Shown here in pieces: positions 1-7,831 of a stretch of 18,157 nt of DNA. A program made the position numbers and the translations under genes. Origin of the DNA: DATKMS01 sp041497995 (GTDB lineage: Bacteria; Desulfobacterota; Binatia; HRBIN30); contig JBGQHM010000098.1 in the NCBI GenBank assembly GCA_041497995.1, positions 1-18,157 of the forward strand, read 5' to 3'. The notes below the pieces were generated by a model, which saw only the letters and a list, made by a program, of their open reading frames with translations, was not told the origin of the DNA and ran no database searches. Every line of letters starts with the position of its first letter. The first letter of the stretch is position 1.

Positions 1-1
1 C

Positions 2-148
2 GAGGTGAAATACGCGCCGGAGCCGATGCAGTTCTATCGCATCAAGTCGGTGCCCTTCGACAGCACTCCGGGTTACGAGCTGAACCGCGAGCTGCGCAAG
101 GTCGGTGCCGGCCATACGCTCGACCGCGGGAAGCTGCTCTTGAAATGA
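2..148 (+). CDS. C-terminal end of an exported YkuD-like protein, paralogue of the next gene (partial)
   Basis: Only the last 48 codons are present; the gene enters from the left edge and ends at TGA 146-148. The visible end closely matches the end of the protein at 145-1761. Here it reads YAPEPMQFYRI, then PF, then RELRKV; there it reads YEPEKIQFYRM, then PF, then RELRQV. This copy has about eight extra residues between the PF and REL blocks. The two are therefore very likely tandem paralogues. Its TGA overlaps the next start as ATGA, so the two are probably translated from one message. The catalytic part lies outside the window, so the YkuD assignment is inherited from the neighbour and is inference. 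Confidence 0.8.
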   Translation, partial: EVKYAPEPMQFYRIKSVPFDSTPGYELNRELRKVGAGHTLDRGKLLLK

Positions 149-1761
149 TGCGTGCACCTATCATCGCATTGGTGTGCTGGCTCGCCTTCGCGGCAACGCC
201 GCGGTGCAGCCGTGGGGGTGATGCCCGTGTGCTCGAAGAGCCGCCGCGCTACGGCGTCTACTATGATCGCTATGAGCCGGCTTTCTATACCGGTTTCGCG
301 CCACGCACGTCCGATCCGCAACGCCTCCATCTGCACCTCGGGCGTGGGAATCAGCTGCGCGTCACGGTGGTGCTCGCAGACGACGTGCTGCGCGAATACG
401 CGAGAGACTTGCTCGAACGCTACAGGACCTATCGCGCTCTGACCGATGACGGGCGTTTGGTGCTTACGCAAAACCGCGGATTCGAAGAGTTCGGGCGGAC
501 GCTGAGCGAGGCGCAGGTCGAGCGCCTGGTATCCGATGAGTCGACACTCTCTAGCGACGCGCTCCGTGAGCGCAATCTTCAGTTGCTGGCGCGGCTCAAT
601 CCTGGCCGCGTCTTTCGGATCCGGATGCCACTGGACGAGCTGCTCCGCCGCTGGGGGGCGAACGTGCGGCCCGAAGACCGCGTACGCATGGATACCGAAC
701 GCCAGCTCGAGCTGGTGAACCTCATGCTCCCCACACGTCTCTTCGTCGCGGAGCTGGAGCCCGAGGTGTCAGCGCAGCTTGCAGCGTTGGTGAAACGTTG
801 CCCACCTGCGCCTGGAGACCAGCGATCGCTCGACGACGTACGCCCGGCGTTCGTGCGGCTGTTCGAGCGCGTCACCCACGGAATCTATCCCGTGCGTGAC
901 GGCGTGCTGCAGTTCGACGAGTTCACCGCCATCTACCCCGTTGGCACTTTCAACGAGTACACGACGTACCGCGGGCGCCAGATCCCCGAGTATCCGACGC
1001 CGGGCCGGCGCGCGCTGACGACGCACCAGCGGACGCAGACGGTCGACCACGTTCCGACCGACGACTTCTACAGCTACTTCCCGTGGCTTCCGTACATGCA
1101 CGTCGGCACGCGACTGCACAACGCTATCCACACGCTCTTCTGGCAGTTGCAGCCCGCTGACACGTCCTTCCTCCCGGCGAGCTGGCGCACGGCCGACCGC
1201 GCGAGTCGAGACGGTGCGCCCTATCGTTACCTCTGGCTTTTGTCGCGCGGTCCCATGTCGCACGGGTGTACGCATCTCAATGCCGGCCACATCTCCGAGC
1301 TCCGTCAGATCTTGCCAGCAGAAACCGAGCAGCTGTACCAAGTGGACCTGTTCCTCAACACCTCGTATCTCTACGACGTCTTCGACATCGACGGCGACTT
1401 CGAGCCCGAGGTGATCGGGGTGCACTACTTCATCGCCTACTCGCTCAAGGACAACCGACCCGACCGTCTGCGTGTGCGCAACGAGCGCCACGCCTACTAC
1501 GACTGGCTCTACGGTGGTGAGCTCGAGTACGACGCAGCTGACCACGGCGTCTTTCGCGGTATCAAGGACGGCCGATTCATCGGGCGAACGGCGGTCGACG
1601 GCGCGACGTACGCGCGTATCGGGCTCCGCGAAGCGGACTACGAACCCGAGAAGATCCAATTCTACAGGATGGTGAATATCCCGTTCGCCCGGGAGCTGCG
1701 CCAGGTCGCCGTGCACCACCCGTTCCCCGGACTTGAAAAGGCGGTCGTGAGCACCAAGTAG
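145..1761 (+). CDS. Exported YkuD-like L,D-transpeptidase homologue
   Basis: A 538-residue protein with an N-terminal export signal: two Met, one Arg, then a hydrophobic run to about residue 18. The motif SHGCTHLN at residues 372-379 fits the catalytic SHGC box of YkuD-type L,D-transpeptidases, with Cys375 the presumed nucleophile. The following pattern (I-x-x-L around 383-386) also fits. Upstream histidines at 319, 325 and 329 could supply the second part of the active site. In the classic family the residue two after the Cys is Arg; here it is His377. Known members cross-link peptidoglycan or attach lipoproteins to it in the periplasm. The region before ~300 resembles nothing I can name. 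ATG 145 overlaps the upstream stop; ATG 148 is an equally good start. It is longer than common family members, so substrate and activity are uncertain. Confidence 0.72.
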   Translation: MMRAPIIALVCWLAFAATPRCSRGGDARVLEEPPRYGVYYDRYEPAFYTGFAPRTSDPQRLHLHLGRGNQLRVTVVLADDVLREYARDLLERYRTYRALTDDGRLVLTQNRGFEEFGRTLSEAQVERLVSDESTLSSDALRERNLQLLARLNPGRVFRIRMPLDELLRRWGANVRPEDRVRMDTERQLELVNLMLPTRLFVAELEPEVSAQLAALVKRCPPAPGDQRSLDDVRPAFVRLFERVTHGIYPVRDGVLQFDEFTAIYPVGTFNEYTTYRGRQIPEYPTPGRRALTTHQRTQTVDHVPTDDFYSYFPWLPYMHVGTRLHNAIHTLFWQLQPADTSFLPASWRTADRASRDGAPYRYLWLLSRGPMSHGCTHLNAGHISELRQILPAETEQLYQVDLFLNTSYLYDVFDIDGDFEPEVIGVHYFIAYSLKDNRPDRLRVRNERHAYYDWLYGGELEYDAADHGVFRGIKDGRFIGRTAVDGATYARIGLREADYEPEKIQFYRMVNIPFARELRQVAVHHPFPGLEKAVVSTK

Positions 1762-1771
1762 TCGGCGGGAT

Positions 1772-4700
1772 TCACGCCTTGCCGTCGTCCTTCCCGCCAC
1801 GACCTTCGAGCCGGTTGATCAAGTCGCGCACGCGGCCCGAGAGTGTCTGACACATCGCGATGGCGAGTCCCGGCTGCTCGTCGATGAGCTGAAACAGGTC
1901 ACGCTGCTCCAATCGCAAGAGACGCACCGGGCTCGCAGCGGTCACGGTGGCGAAGCGGGTCTCGCTATCGAACAAGGCCATCTCACCAAAAAAATTGCCC
2001 GGTTTGAACCCTGCCACGAACTTGCCTTCGCGTGTAACGCGAACCTCGCCTTCGACGAGTACATACATGCAGTCCCCGAAGTCACCTTCGCGCACGATGG
2101 TGGCACCGGACGGATAGGTCTCCTCACGCACGACACCGGCCAACTCGCTGAGGTCTCGCGTCGTCAGCCGAGCGAACACGTCCAAGCTGCGAAGATGCAG
2201 CACGATCTCCACTTTGTTCAGCATGCTGTGACCGCCGTCATCATGCTCCAAGTCATCGCCTGGAGCCAGGTGGCCGCGCGGCGGTTCCGTCGCGTCCAGC
2301 GTGGCAGCGAGCAGGGAGCGCGTCAGCTCGTCGTCGTCCGAGAGTGTGGCGCGCACCGCTTCATCAAACGAAGGCAGGTCGCGTCCCATCGCGCGTGCGA
2401 CAGCGATTGCGAGCGTCGAGGAGCCCGGGCTTTCGAACAGAGGCATGAGACGAGCGCTCTCTACAGGCGGCAACAGAGCCTCCAACGCTTCCAACAACAC
2501 GGCCCGCCGGCGTCCGTCCACCGCGCGAGCCAAGAGACGTCCGAGGGCCGCAATGCGGTCCTCGTGCAGGCGAGTAGCGAGGAGGAGGAGGGTGGTGTGC
2601 AGGCCGTCGGCGATCCGTTCACGGAGCCGTTGGAGAACGATGTCGGACACTACGCCGGCTCTGAGCCCATACATCTGCAGCACGAGACGTCGGATGTGGT
2701 TGATCTCGCCCGTGATCAGCGCTTCCAACTCGGCGGCAGTGACCGGCATGTCGCGCAGGATCGGTAGGGCTGCGTCGCGCACCGCGCGTTTGCCTTGTTG
2801 GAGGGTGAGGAGAAGGGCATTCATCGCCACCGGTCCGAAGCTACGCAGCGCCTCAGCCGCCGCCGCCGCTTCTTTCGCGTCGTCCGCCGCCAACCGCTCG
2901 ACCACCCATCCGATGTGTTCTTCGAGGCGTGCATGGCCGACGAAGCGCAGCACGGCCGCACGGACCTGCGGGTCGCGGTCGTGAGCGTGCGGCACGACGA
3001 GGTCGGCTGCTGCGGCGAGCTCCGCGCCTCGGTGCACGGCGAGCTCTGCGAGCGCCTCGGCGGCTCGAGCGCGGTCATGCGGATCACTGAGCCGTTCGGC
3101 CATTAGGGCGATGCGCGCACGCCACCGTTCGTCATTGGCGGCGCTGCGTACGCCGGCAGCGTCCATACCGAGCATTTCGGCGCGTAGCGCTTCGATCGCG
3201 ATGTGGCGCGCTGCCACGTCGCCGTCTACAAACGCAGCCGCGATCTCGGCGTCCAGGTCATTGCCGGGGCGCGCCGTCAGGCCAGCATGGTGCAGGGGCA
3301 CCAGAGCAGCGAGCCGAACGGCGGGAGCCGGATCATTCAGCAGGCGGGTGAGGACCGCCGCGCCGTTCGTGCCGTGGCGTAACGGTGGAACGAGTCGCGC
3401 GTAGGCTTCGACGAGGTGGGCCCGCTCGATGGGTGGCAGGGCCGTTGCGTCGGCCAGTAAGGCCTCGATGCTCTGAGCCGCCTCGGGTACGGACCGCTGG
3501 GTTCCTGAATGGCGCTCGAGGAGGTCGTGGAGTGTTTCGATCAGCAGCAGCCGATTTGTGGCTGCGGCGTCAGGGATGGCGCGCGCCAGTACGACGACGG
3601 CGCGGGCGCGCGGTGCCTCGATGATGAGCGCACACGCCGCACGGCAACGGCGCGGATCCGGATCGAGCAATGCGGACGTGAGCACGCGCACGGTACTTGG
3701 ATCTACCAGCTCAGGGAGCGAGTGCGTCACGTCGGCGTGCATTGGGCCGGCAACCGCCACCTCGAGGAGCACCGTCGGATAGATCCGCCACAGCGCAATC
3801 GCGATGGCAAGCCAAAGTCCCGCAAGGGGCAGCGCGACGAAGCCAATCGACGCGGGTGTGCTGACTGCCAGGGCGCAAAGAACCAGGATGTTGCCCAACG
3901 CACTGCCGGTGCGCTGTACGGGGCCTTCGATCAATGACGTTGCCGCCGCCCGGACGCGTTCGGGAAGCAAAGTGGCGAGGATCTTTTGCGCCGGTTCTTG
4001 GATCGCATGGTCCTGAAGGTTGGTGCCGCCGACGGCACCGATGCCCGATGGAAGATCAAGACGGGTGCTCACCCCGAAGAAGCCCACGAGGTAGACGAGC
4101 GGGGAGAGTGTTGCGGCCAGTGGCACGCCGACGTGCCGAAAGACCCGGGAGGTGCCAACCAGCTGCATGACGAGCACGCCGACGTTGATGAAACCGCGCA
4201 GCTTGGCGTAGACATCGAGCAAGCGCATCTCGCCGTTCGATCCCCGCGTCGCGAGGTCGACGATGTACGAAAACTGGAAGTAGAGCATCGGGCCGAGCGT
4301 CCCAGCGAGGAGGGCGCTGAAGACGAGCAGTTGGAAGAGGCGGCTCTCCTGCCAGAGGAGGCCGAACTTTGCGAAGGCTACCGGTGGCGCTGCGGTCGCC
4401 CGACGGCCCGTGAGCCGGGTCACGGGTGCCGGCAGCGGCGCGCGCACGCGTGCGGCCAGCAGGCTGGCGAGCCCGAGCGCGCACGCCGCCACCGGGAGCA
4501 GGGCGGGGATACCCAGCGCGCCACCGATCGTCCCGGAGGCGAAGCTGCCGAGGATCCGCCCCAGCGTGCCGCCGGCGATCATGGGCGCGTAGAGTCGCTT
4601 GGCTTGGCGGCCATGGAGCAGGCCGCCGAGCACGGTCCAGAAGACTATCAGGGCGATCGCATCGAGTTGCTTCGCAGCAATGACCAGCAGCACAAACACC

Positions 4701-5032
4701 CCGCGCACTTGGCCAAGCACGAGGAGCCACAGCAGGACCACCATGCCGCCCAGCATCGCAAAGGTCGCTGCGAGCAGAAGGCGATTCGCCAGCCGTGCTG
4801 CGATGCGACCCATGACGTACGTCGTCCCGATCAACAGGAGCGAGTTGACCAAGAACACCACAGGCAGACGGTCTACCCCAACCCGCTTCAAGAAGAAGGT
4901 TTCGGAGACGTTCGTGAGCGACACCGAGGCCCAACCGATGAGGAAGAGCGTCGTGGCGCCCCAAGCAAACACGCGGCCCTCGCCCGCCTCGATGCCGAGG
5001 CTGCGCGCGAGCCGCGACGCGGCAGATGTCAC
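1772..5032 (-). CDS. Nucleotide-transporter-like membrane protein fused to HEAT repeats and a cyclic-nucleotide-binding domain
   Basis: A 1086-residue protein in three parts. Residues ~20-425 are a polytopic membrane domain of the MFS-related ATP/ADP (NTT/Tlc) type. It shares with the upstream gene the segments RLYAPMIAGGTLG (~146-158) and NLQDHAIQEPAQKIL (~338-352), the latter followed by an IEG...R.GSALG stretch. Residues ~440-910 are Ala/Leu-rich helical repeats of HEAT type. Residues ~945-1050 are a cyclic-nucleotide-binding domain with the phosphate cassette FGEMAL (Glu1017) followed by Arg1026 in RFATV, so ligand contacts look intact. Known NTT proteins exchange nucleotides across membranes; the substrate of this form cannot be told from sequence. 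The start is GTG at 5032, 32 bases after the upstream stop, without a clear Shine-Dalgarno sequence. It converges on the YkuD-like gene with only 10 bases between stops. cAMP, cGMP or another nucleotide may gate it (inference). Confidence 0.85.
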   Translation of the reverse strand: MTSAASRLARSLGIEAGEGRVFAWGATTLFLIGWASVSLTNVSETFFLKRVGVDRLPVVFLVNSLLLIGTTYVMGRIAARLANRLLLAATFAMLGGMVVLLWLLVLGQVRGVFVLLVIAAKQLDAIALIVFWTVLGGLLHGRQAKRLYAPMIAGGTLGRILGSFASGTIGGALGIPALLPVAACALGLASLLAARVRAPLPAPVTRLTGRRATAAPPVAFAKFGLLWQESRLFQLLVFSALLAGTLGPMLYFQFSYIVDLATRGSNGEMRLLDVYAKLRGFINVGVLVMQLVGTSRVFRHVGVPLAATLSPLVYLVGFFGVSTRLDLPSGIGAVGGTNLQDHAIQEPAQKILATLLPERVRAAATSLIEGPVQRTGSALGNILVLCALAVSTPASIGFVALPLAGLWLAIAIALWRIYPTVLLEVAVAGPMHADVTHSLPELVDPSTVRVLTSALLDPDPRRCRAACALIIEAPRARAVVVLARAIPDAAATNRLLLIETLHDLLERHSGTQRSVPEAAQSIEALLADATALPPIERAHLVEAYARLVPPLRHGTNGAAVLTRLLNDPAPAVRLAALVPLHHAGLTARPGNDLDAEIAAAFVDGDVAARHIAIEALRAEMLGMDAAGVRSAANDERWRARIALMAERLSDPHDRARAAEALAELAVHRGAELAAAADLVVPHAHDRDPQVRAAVLRFVGHARLEEHIGWVVERLAADDAKEAAAAAEALRSFGPVAMNALLLTLQQGKRAVRDAALPILRDMPVTAAELEALITGEINHIRRLVLQMYGLRAGVVSDIVLQRLRERIADGLHTTLLLLATRLHEDRIAALGRLLARAVDGRRRAVLLEALEALLPPVESARLMPLFESPGSSTLAIAVARAMGRDLPSFDEAVRATLSDDDELTRSLLAATLDATEPPRGHLAPGDDLEHDDGGHSMLNKVEIVLHLRSLDVFARLTTRDLSELAGVVREETYPSGATIVREGDFGDCMYVLVEGEVRVTREGKFVAGFKPGNFFGEMALFDSETRFATVTAASPVRLLRLEQRDLFQLIDEQPGLAIAMCQTLSGRVRDLINRLEGRGGKDDGKA

Positions 5033-5064
5033 GGTTGGTTGTCTATCATCGCGATGAGCGAAAT

Positions 5065-6501
5065 TCAGCCGGCGCCAGCCGCCATGGCTGCCCGGCGTGT
5101 CCGCAACCGCTGGTGCTCGCGCACCACGACAATGCCGATCAGTAGCCAGACAACCACGAGGGCGACGTTGAACATGAAGAGGGAGCGCGTCTGCAACCCG
5201 TAGAGGCGTACCCCGATCAGAACGGTCACCGCAGCGAAGCCGTCTCCGAGACGGACGAAGAAGGTTTCGATGGCCGGCTTCGCTTTGTACTTCATCTCGG
5301 TCGTGGTGGGCAGCCAGAGCACTTGCTGCGCCGTGTTGTTGATGGAGTAGGTGGTCGAGCTCTCTGCCGTCTTCATCACACGGACCACTAGCAGCAACGG
5401 GACGAATGCCATCGCCGAGTAGCTGAACAAAGCGATCACCGGAAGGAGCAGCAGGATCATCCCAAACCCGCCATACTTCAGCAGCCGCGACGCGAGGAAG
5501 GCTTGCAGCGCCAAGGCGCAGAGGTTCACCCAGAAGAAGAAGCTGCCATAGAACGCCGTGGTTCCTTCGCGCACGAAGACCTGCATCGCCTGTGCGTCGG
5601 TGACGCCGCGCGCCGCGAGGTCGTTGGCGAGTGCGTCCTGCACGGTGCGGAAGAGGAGGTTATCCCCGTTGGTGCTCACCCAGTGGGTGAGCAGCGTGAC
5701 GCCCGCTACGGCGAGGAGGTAACGATTGCCGGCTACCAAGGTCAACACCCCGACGTGCTTGCCGTCGGTCGGCACGGCGACCGGCCGTGGGCCAGGCGGG
5801 TGTGAGCCGCCGCCGGTCGCGCCACGAGCATCGGCAACTGCCGTCAACGCGATCGACGCCACAAGCGGAAGATTCGCCGCGAGCAGCAGGGCGCTACTGT
5901 CGAGCACGCCGGAGCGTACGATCGACTCGGTGACCAACGAGCCGGTGACCGCGCCCGCGGTTGCGCCGATGGCGATCATCGGCATGAGGCGGCGGCCGCG
6001 CTCATCGGTATAGAGATCGGCGGCGAACGCCCAGAACTGAGACACCACGAACAGTCCGAAGATCCCCACCCAGATGTAGAAGGCGACGCCCGCGCCGGCA
6101 ACATGCTCGTGGCGCAGGAGCCAGAAGATGAGAAGGTTGGACATGCAGAACATCGTCGTCCGCGTCACCAACTCGCGCCGCGGCCAGCGCGTCACCAAGC
6201 GCGCATACAGCGCCACGGCGCCGATCAAGACGAGGCTCTGAGCGAAGCTGGTGTACGCCTTCACCTCGACGCTCGAGAAGCCCGCCACCTCCGACACCGC
6301 GATCCAGCCGTCGCGCAACGGCTTCACGAAATAGTAGGCGCAGAGGATCAGGAAGACGTTCGCGAACATCACCACGGCGGTGACGCCCTCGCCAGGGCGC
6401 ACCTCCGTAAACAGATGCAGCCCACGCTCCAGCGGTGTGAGTGCGGTGGTGGCGGGGACCACGGCGGCTGCTGGCGCGAGCTCTGCGTCCACGGGTCCCA
6501 T
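5065..6501 (-). CDS. NTT/MFS-like transporter, stand-alone membrane domain
   Basis: A 478-residue polytopic protein with many hydrophobic segments and no soluble add-on. AYYFVKPLRDG (~55-65) is the type of first-helix motif seen in ATP/ADP-carrier-like (NTT/Tlc) proteins. RRLMPMIAIGATAG (~170-183) and a block at ~386-422 (NNTAQQVLWLP, then AKPAIE and R.GDG) match equivalent positions in the downstream HEAT/CNBD fusion, so the two are paralogues. Biochemically known family members exchange ATP for ADP or move NTPs; free-living bacteria carry divergent copies of unproven substrate. It is the first gene of a probable two-gene unit, with 32 bases between its stop and the next start. An AGGA at 6513-6516 (plus-strand TCCT) lies 11 bases before the ATG, a weak ribosome site. 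The two membrane proteins could form a complex (inference). Confidence 0.8.
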   Translation of the reverse strand: MGPVDAELAPAAAVVPATTALTPLERGLHLFTEVRPGEGVTAVVMFANVFLILCAYYFVKPLRDGWIAVSEVAGFSSVEVKAYTSFAQSLVLIGAVALYARLVTRWPRRELVTRTTMFCMSNLLIFWLLRHEHVAGAGVAFYIWVGIFGLFVVSQFWAFAADLYTDERGRRLMPMIAIGATAGAVTGSLVTESIVRSGVLDSSALLLAANLPLVASIALTAVADARGATGGGSHPPGPRPVAVPTDGKHVGVLTLVAGNRYLLAVAGVTLLTHWVSTNGDNLLFRTVQDALANDLAARGVTDAQAMQVFVREGTTAFYGSFFFWVNLCALALQAFLASRLLKYGGFGMILLLLPVIALFSYSAMAFVPLLLVVRVMKTAESSTTYSINNTAQQVLWLPTTTEMKYKAKPAIETFFVRLGDGFAAVTVLIGVRLYGLQTRSLFMFNVALVVVWLLIGIVVVREHQRLRTRRAAMAAGAG

Positions 6502-6650
6502 GCGTGCGCCGATCCTATACTACCGCTCGGGTGAAGCTAGAAGCGTTTCCGCACCTCGGCGCCCATGCCATACAGTTCAAACGTGAGGCGGTCGGACCGA
6601 AACCGGTGGGGAGTGTTGTGTACGCGACTAGGCCCAGACCGAAGGCGAGA

Positions 6651-6666
6651 CTGAGCGCTTGCTCAG
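6651..6666. repeat. Small perfect inverted repeat between genes
   Basis: CTGAGC, a four-base loop GCTT, then GCTCAG: a perfect six-pair hairpin about 50 bases past the stop of the oxidoreductase gene, in the 215-base gap before the transporter pair. No T-run follows on either strand, so a factor-independent terminator is doubtful. It could be an operator, an RNA hairpin, or chance. Apart from this and a weak TATAGG-like element near 6513-6518 (minus strand), nothing recognisable is seen in 6502-6716. Confidence 0.3.
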
Positions 6667-6716
6667 CGAACCCTGAGCGCCGTCCGTTTCGCGGGACCCC
6701 GGGTGCGGTGGCCGTC

Positions 6717-7685
6717 TCACGGTTCGAGAACGACTTTACCGATACACTTGCGCTGTTCCAAATAGTGGTGCGCCGCCGCGGCTTCGCGCAATGGAAAGCG
6801 CCGGTCGATGGCGACGCGGAACGTGCCGTTGGCAGCGAGCTGAATGATCTCGTGCAGGGCGCGCCACGCGCCGCCCTCGGTGAACCACGGCACCAGATAG
6901 AGGCCGTGAATCGAGATGTTGTTGCGGATCAATGCGGACGGGTCGACGGTAGCCGTCTTACCCAGGGTGTTGCCGACGCAGACTAGTCGGCCGTTCACCC
7001 GCAACACGTCGAGACTCTCCTCAAACACCTCGCCGCCGATTGATTCCAGCACGACGTCGATGCCGGCACCCTCCGTGATCCGCCACGCCGCTTCAACGAA
7101 GTCTTGCTCGCTGTAGTTGAGGACGGCGTCGGCGCCCATGCGGCTGCCGAACTCCAACTTGGCGGCCGAGCTGGCCGTTGTCAGCACTCGCGCGCCACAA
7201 TGCTTCGCGATCTGAATTCCTGCCATGCCGACGCCGCTGGCCGCGGCGTGCACGAGGACCCATTCCTGCGGCTGCACACACGCGGTGGTTACCAGACCGT
7301 ACCAAGCCGTCAGGAAGACCACCGGGATGGAGGCGGCGACGCCGTAGTCTAGGTTGTGGGGAATCACGATGGCGGCGGCGTCCAAGGCCACGAAACGATC
7401 GGCGTACCCACCGCTCGCAGCCATCGCCACGACGCGTTGGCCGATGCGCCGCTTGTCGACGCCCTCGCCAACCGCATCGATGTCACCCGCAACCTCGAAC
7501 CCGAGCACGAGGGGAAATGCCGCTTCCCCAGGATACGTACCCGCGCGGCGCGCCAAATCACCGCGATTGATCGACGCCGCCTTGACGGCGACACGCACCT
7601 GCCCCAAGCCAGGCTGCGGGTCGGGCATCTCCTCGTGCCGCAGCACGCCTTCATCACCAAACTGATGGATGCGCACGGTATGCAT
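6717..7685 (-). CDS. Zinc-independent MDR oxidoreductase, NADPH:quinone reductase type
   Basis: A 322-residue cytoplasmic enzyme of the medium-chain dehydrogenase/reductase family, the usual length for quinone oxidoreductases. The N-terminal GroES-like domain has SINRGDL (~38-44) and LGFEVAGDI (61-69), where Phe63 stands in place of the zinc-ligand His of alcohol dehydrogenases, so catalytic zinc is probably absent. The nucleotide-binding fold has HAAASGVG (146-153), the AxxGxxG form typical of NADPH-using quinone or enoyl-thioester reductases. The start is ATG 7685, because AAGGAGGA at 7693-7700 sits an ideal eight bases upstream; an in-frame extension to 7739 would bury that site. It is divergent from the glycosyltransferase operon. 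Likely reaction: NADPH-dependent reduction of a quinone or activated double bond; the substrate is unknown. A link to its neighbours is not evident. Confidence 0.9.
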   Translation of the reverse strand: MHTVRIHQFGDEGVLRHEEMPDPQPGLGQVRVAVKAASINRGDLARRAGTYPGEAAFPLVLGFEVAGDIDAVGEGVDKRRIGQRVVAMAASGGYADRFVALDAAAIVIPHNLDYGVAASIPVVFLTAWYGLVTTACVQPQEWVLVHAAASGVGMAGIQIAKHCGARVLTTASSAAKLEFGSRMGADAVLNYSEQDFVEAAWRITEGAGIDVVLESIGGEVFEESLDVLRVNGRLVCVGNTLGKTATVDPSALIRNNISIHGLYLVPWFTEGGAWRALHEIIQLAANGTFRVAIDRRFPLREAAAAHHYLEQRKCIGKVVLEP

Positions 7686-7692
7686 GATCGCG

Positions 7693-7700
7693 TCCTCCTT
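7693..7700 (-). promoter_or_regulatory. Strong Shine-Dalgarno site fixing the oxidoreductase start
   Basis: On the minus strand the sequence reads AAGGAGGA, then seven to eight bases, then ATG at 7685. It is the best ribosome site in the window and decides between the ATG at 7685 and the longer in-frame opening at 7739. The rest of the 146-base divergent region (7686-7831) shows no convincing -10/-35 pair on either strand. Confidence 0.8.
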
Positions 7701-7831
7701 CTGGTCACCGCACCGCCCCACCGCGCCCGCTCCGATCACTTTCTACTCCTTCTCGACCAGGTCGGCTACTAGGCCAGCTTGCACGTCTGCCTGGCAATCG
7801 ACACGGTGCCGTGCGAGAAAGTTGGCCACCG

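Noticed and set aside
769..1800. 343-residue open frame on the minus strand
   Set aside because: Antisense to the YkuD-like gene, which has a signal peptide and catalytic motif; the antisense product shows no domain and is rich in Arg, Glu and Val repeats typical of shadow frames.
3986..5203. 405-residue open frame on the plus strand
   Set aside because: It lies antisense to the HEAT/CNBD transporter. Its product is charged and low in structure, with no signal or domain, as expected from a GC-rich shadow frame.
6502..6716. Possible small gene or degraded gene in the largest gap
   Set aside because: No frame with a ribosome site, signal or recognisable peptide was found; the open plus-strand frame through it continues into antisense of the oxidoreductase.
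7686..7739. Longer N-terminus for the oxidoreductase
   Set aside because: The 18 extra residues would cover the strong ribosome site at 7693-7700, and family members start at the equivalent of ATG 7685.
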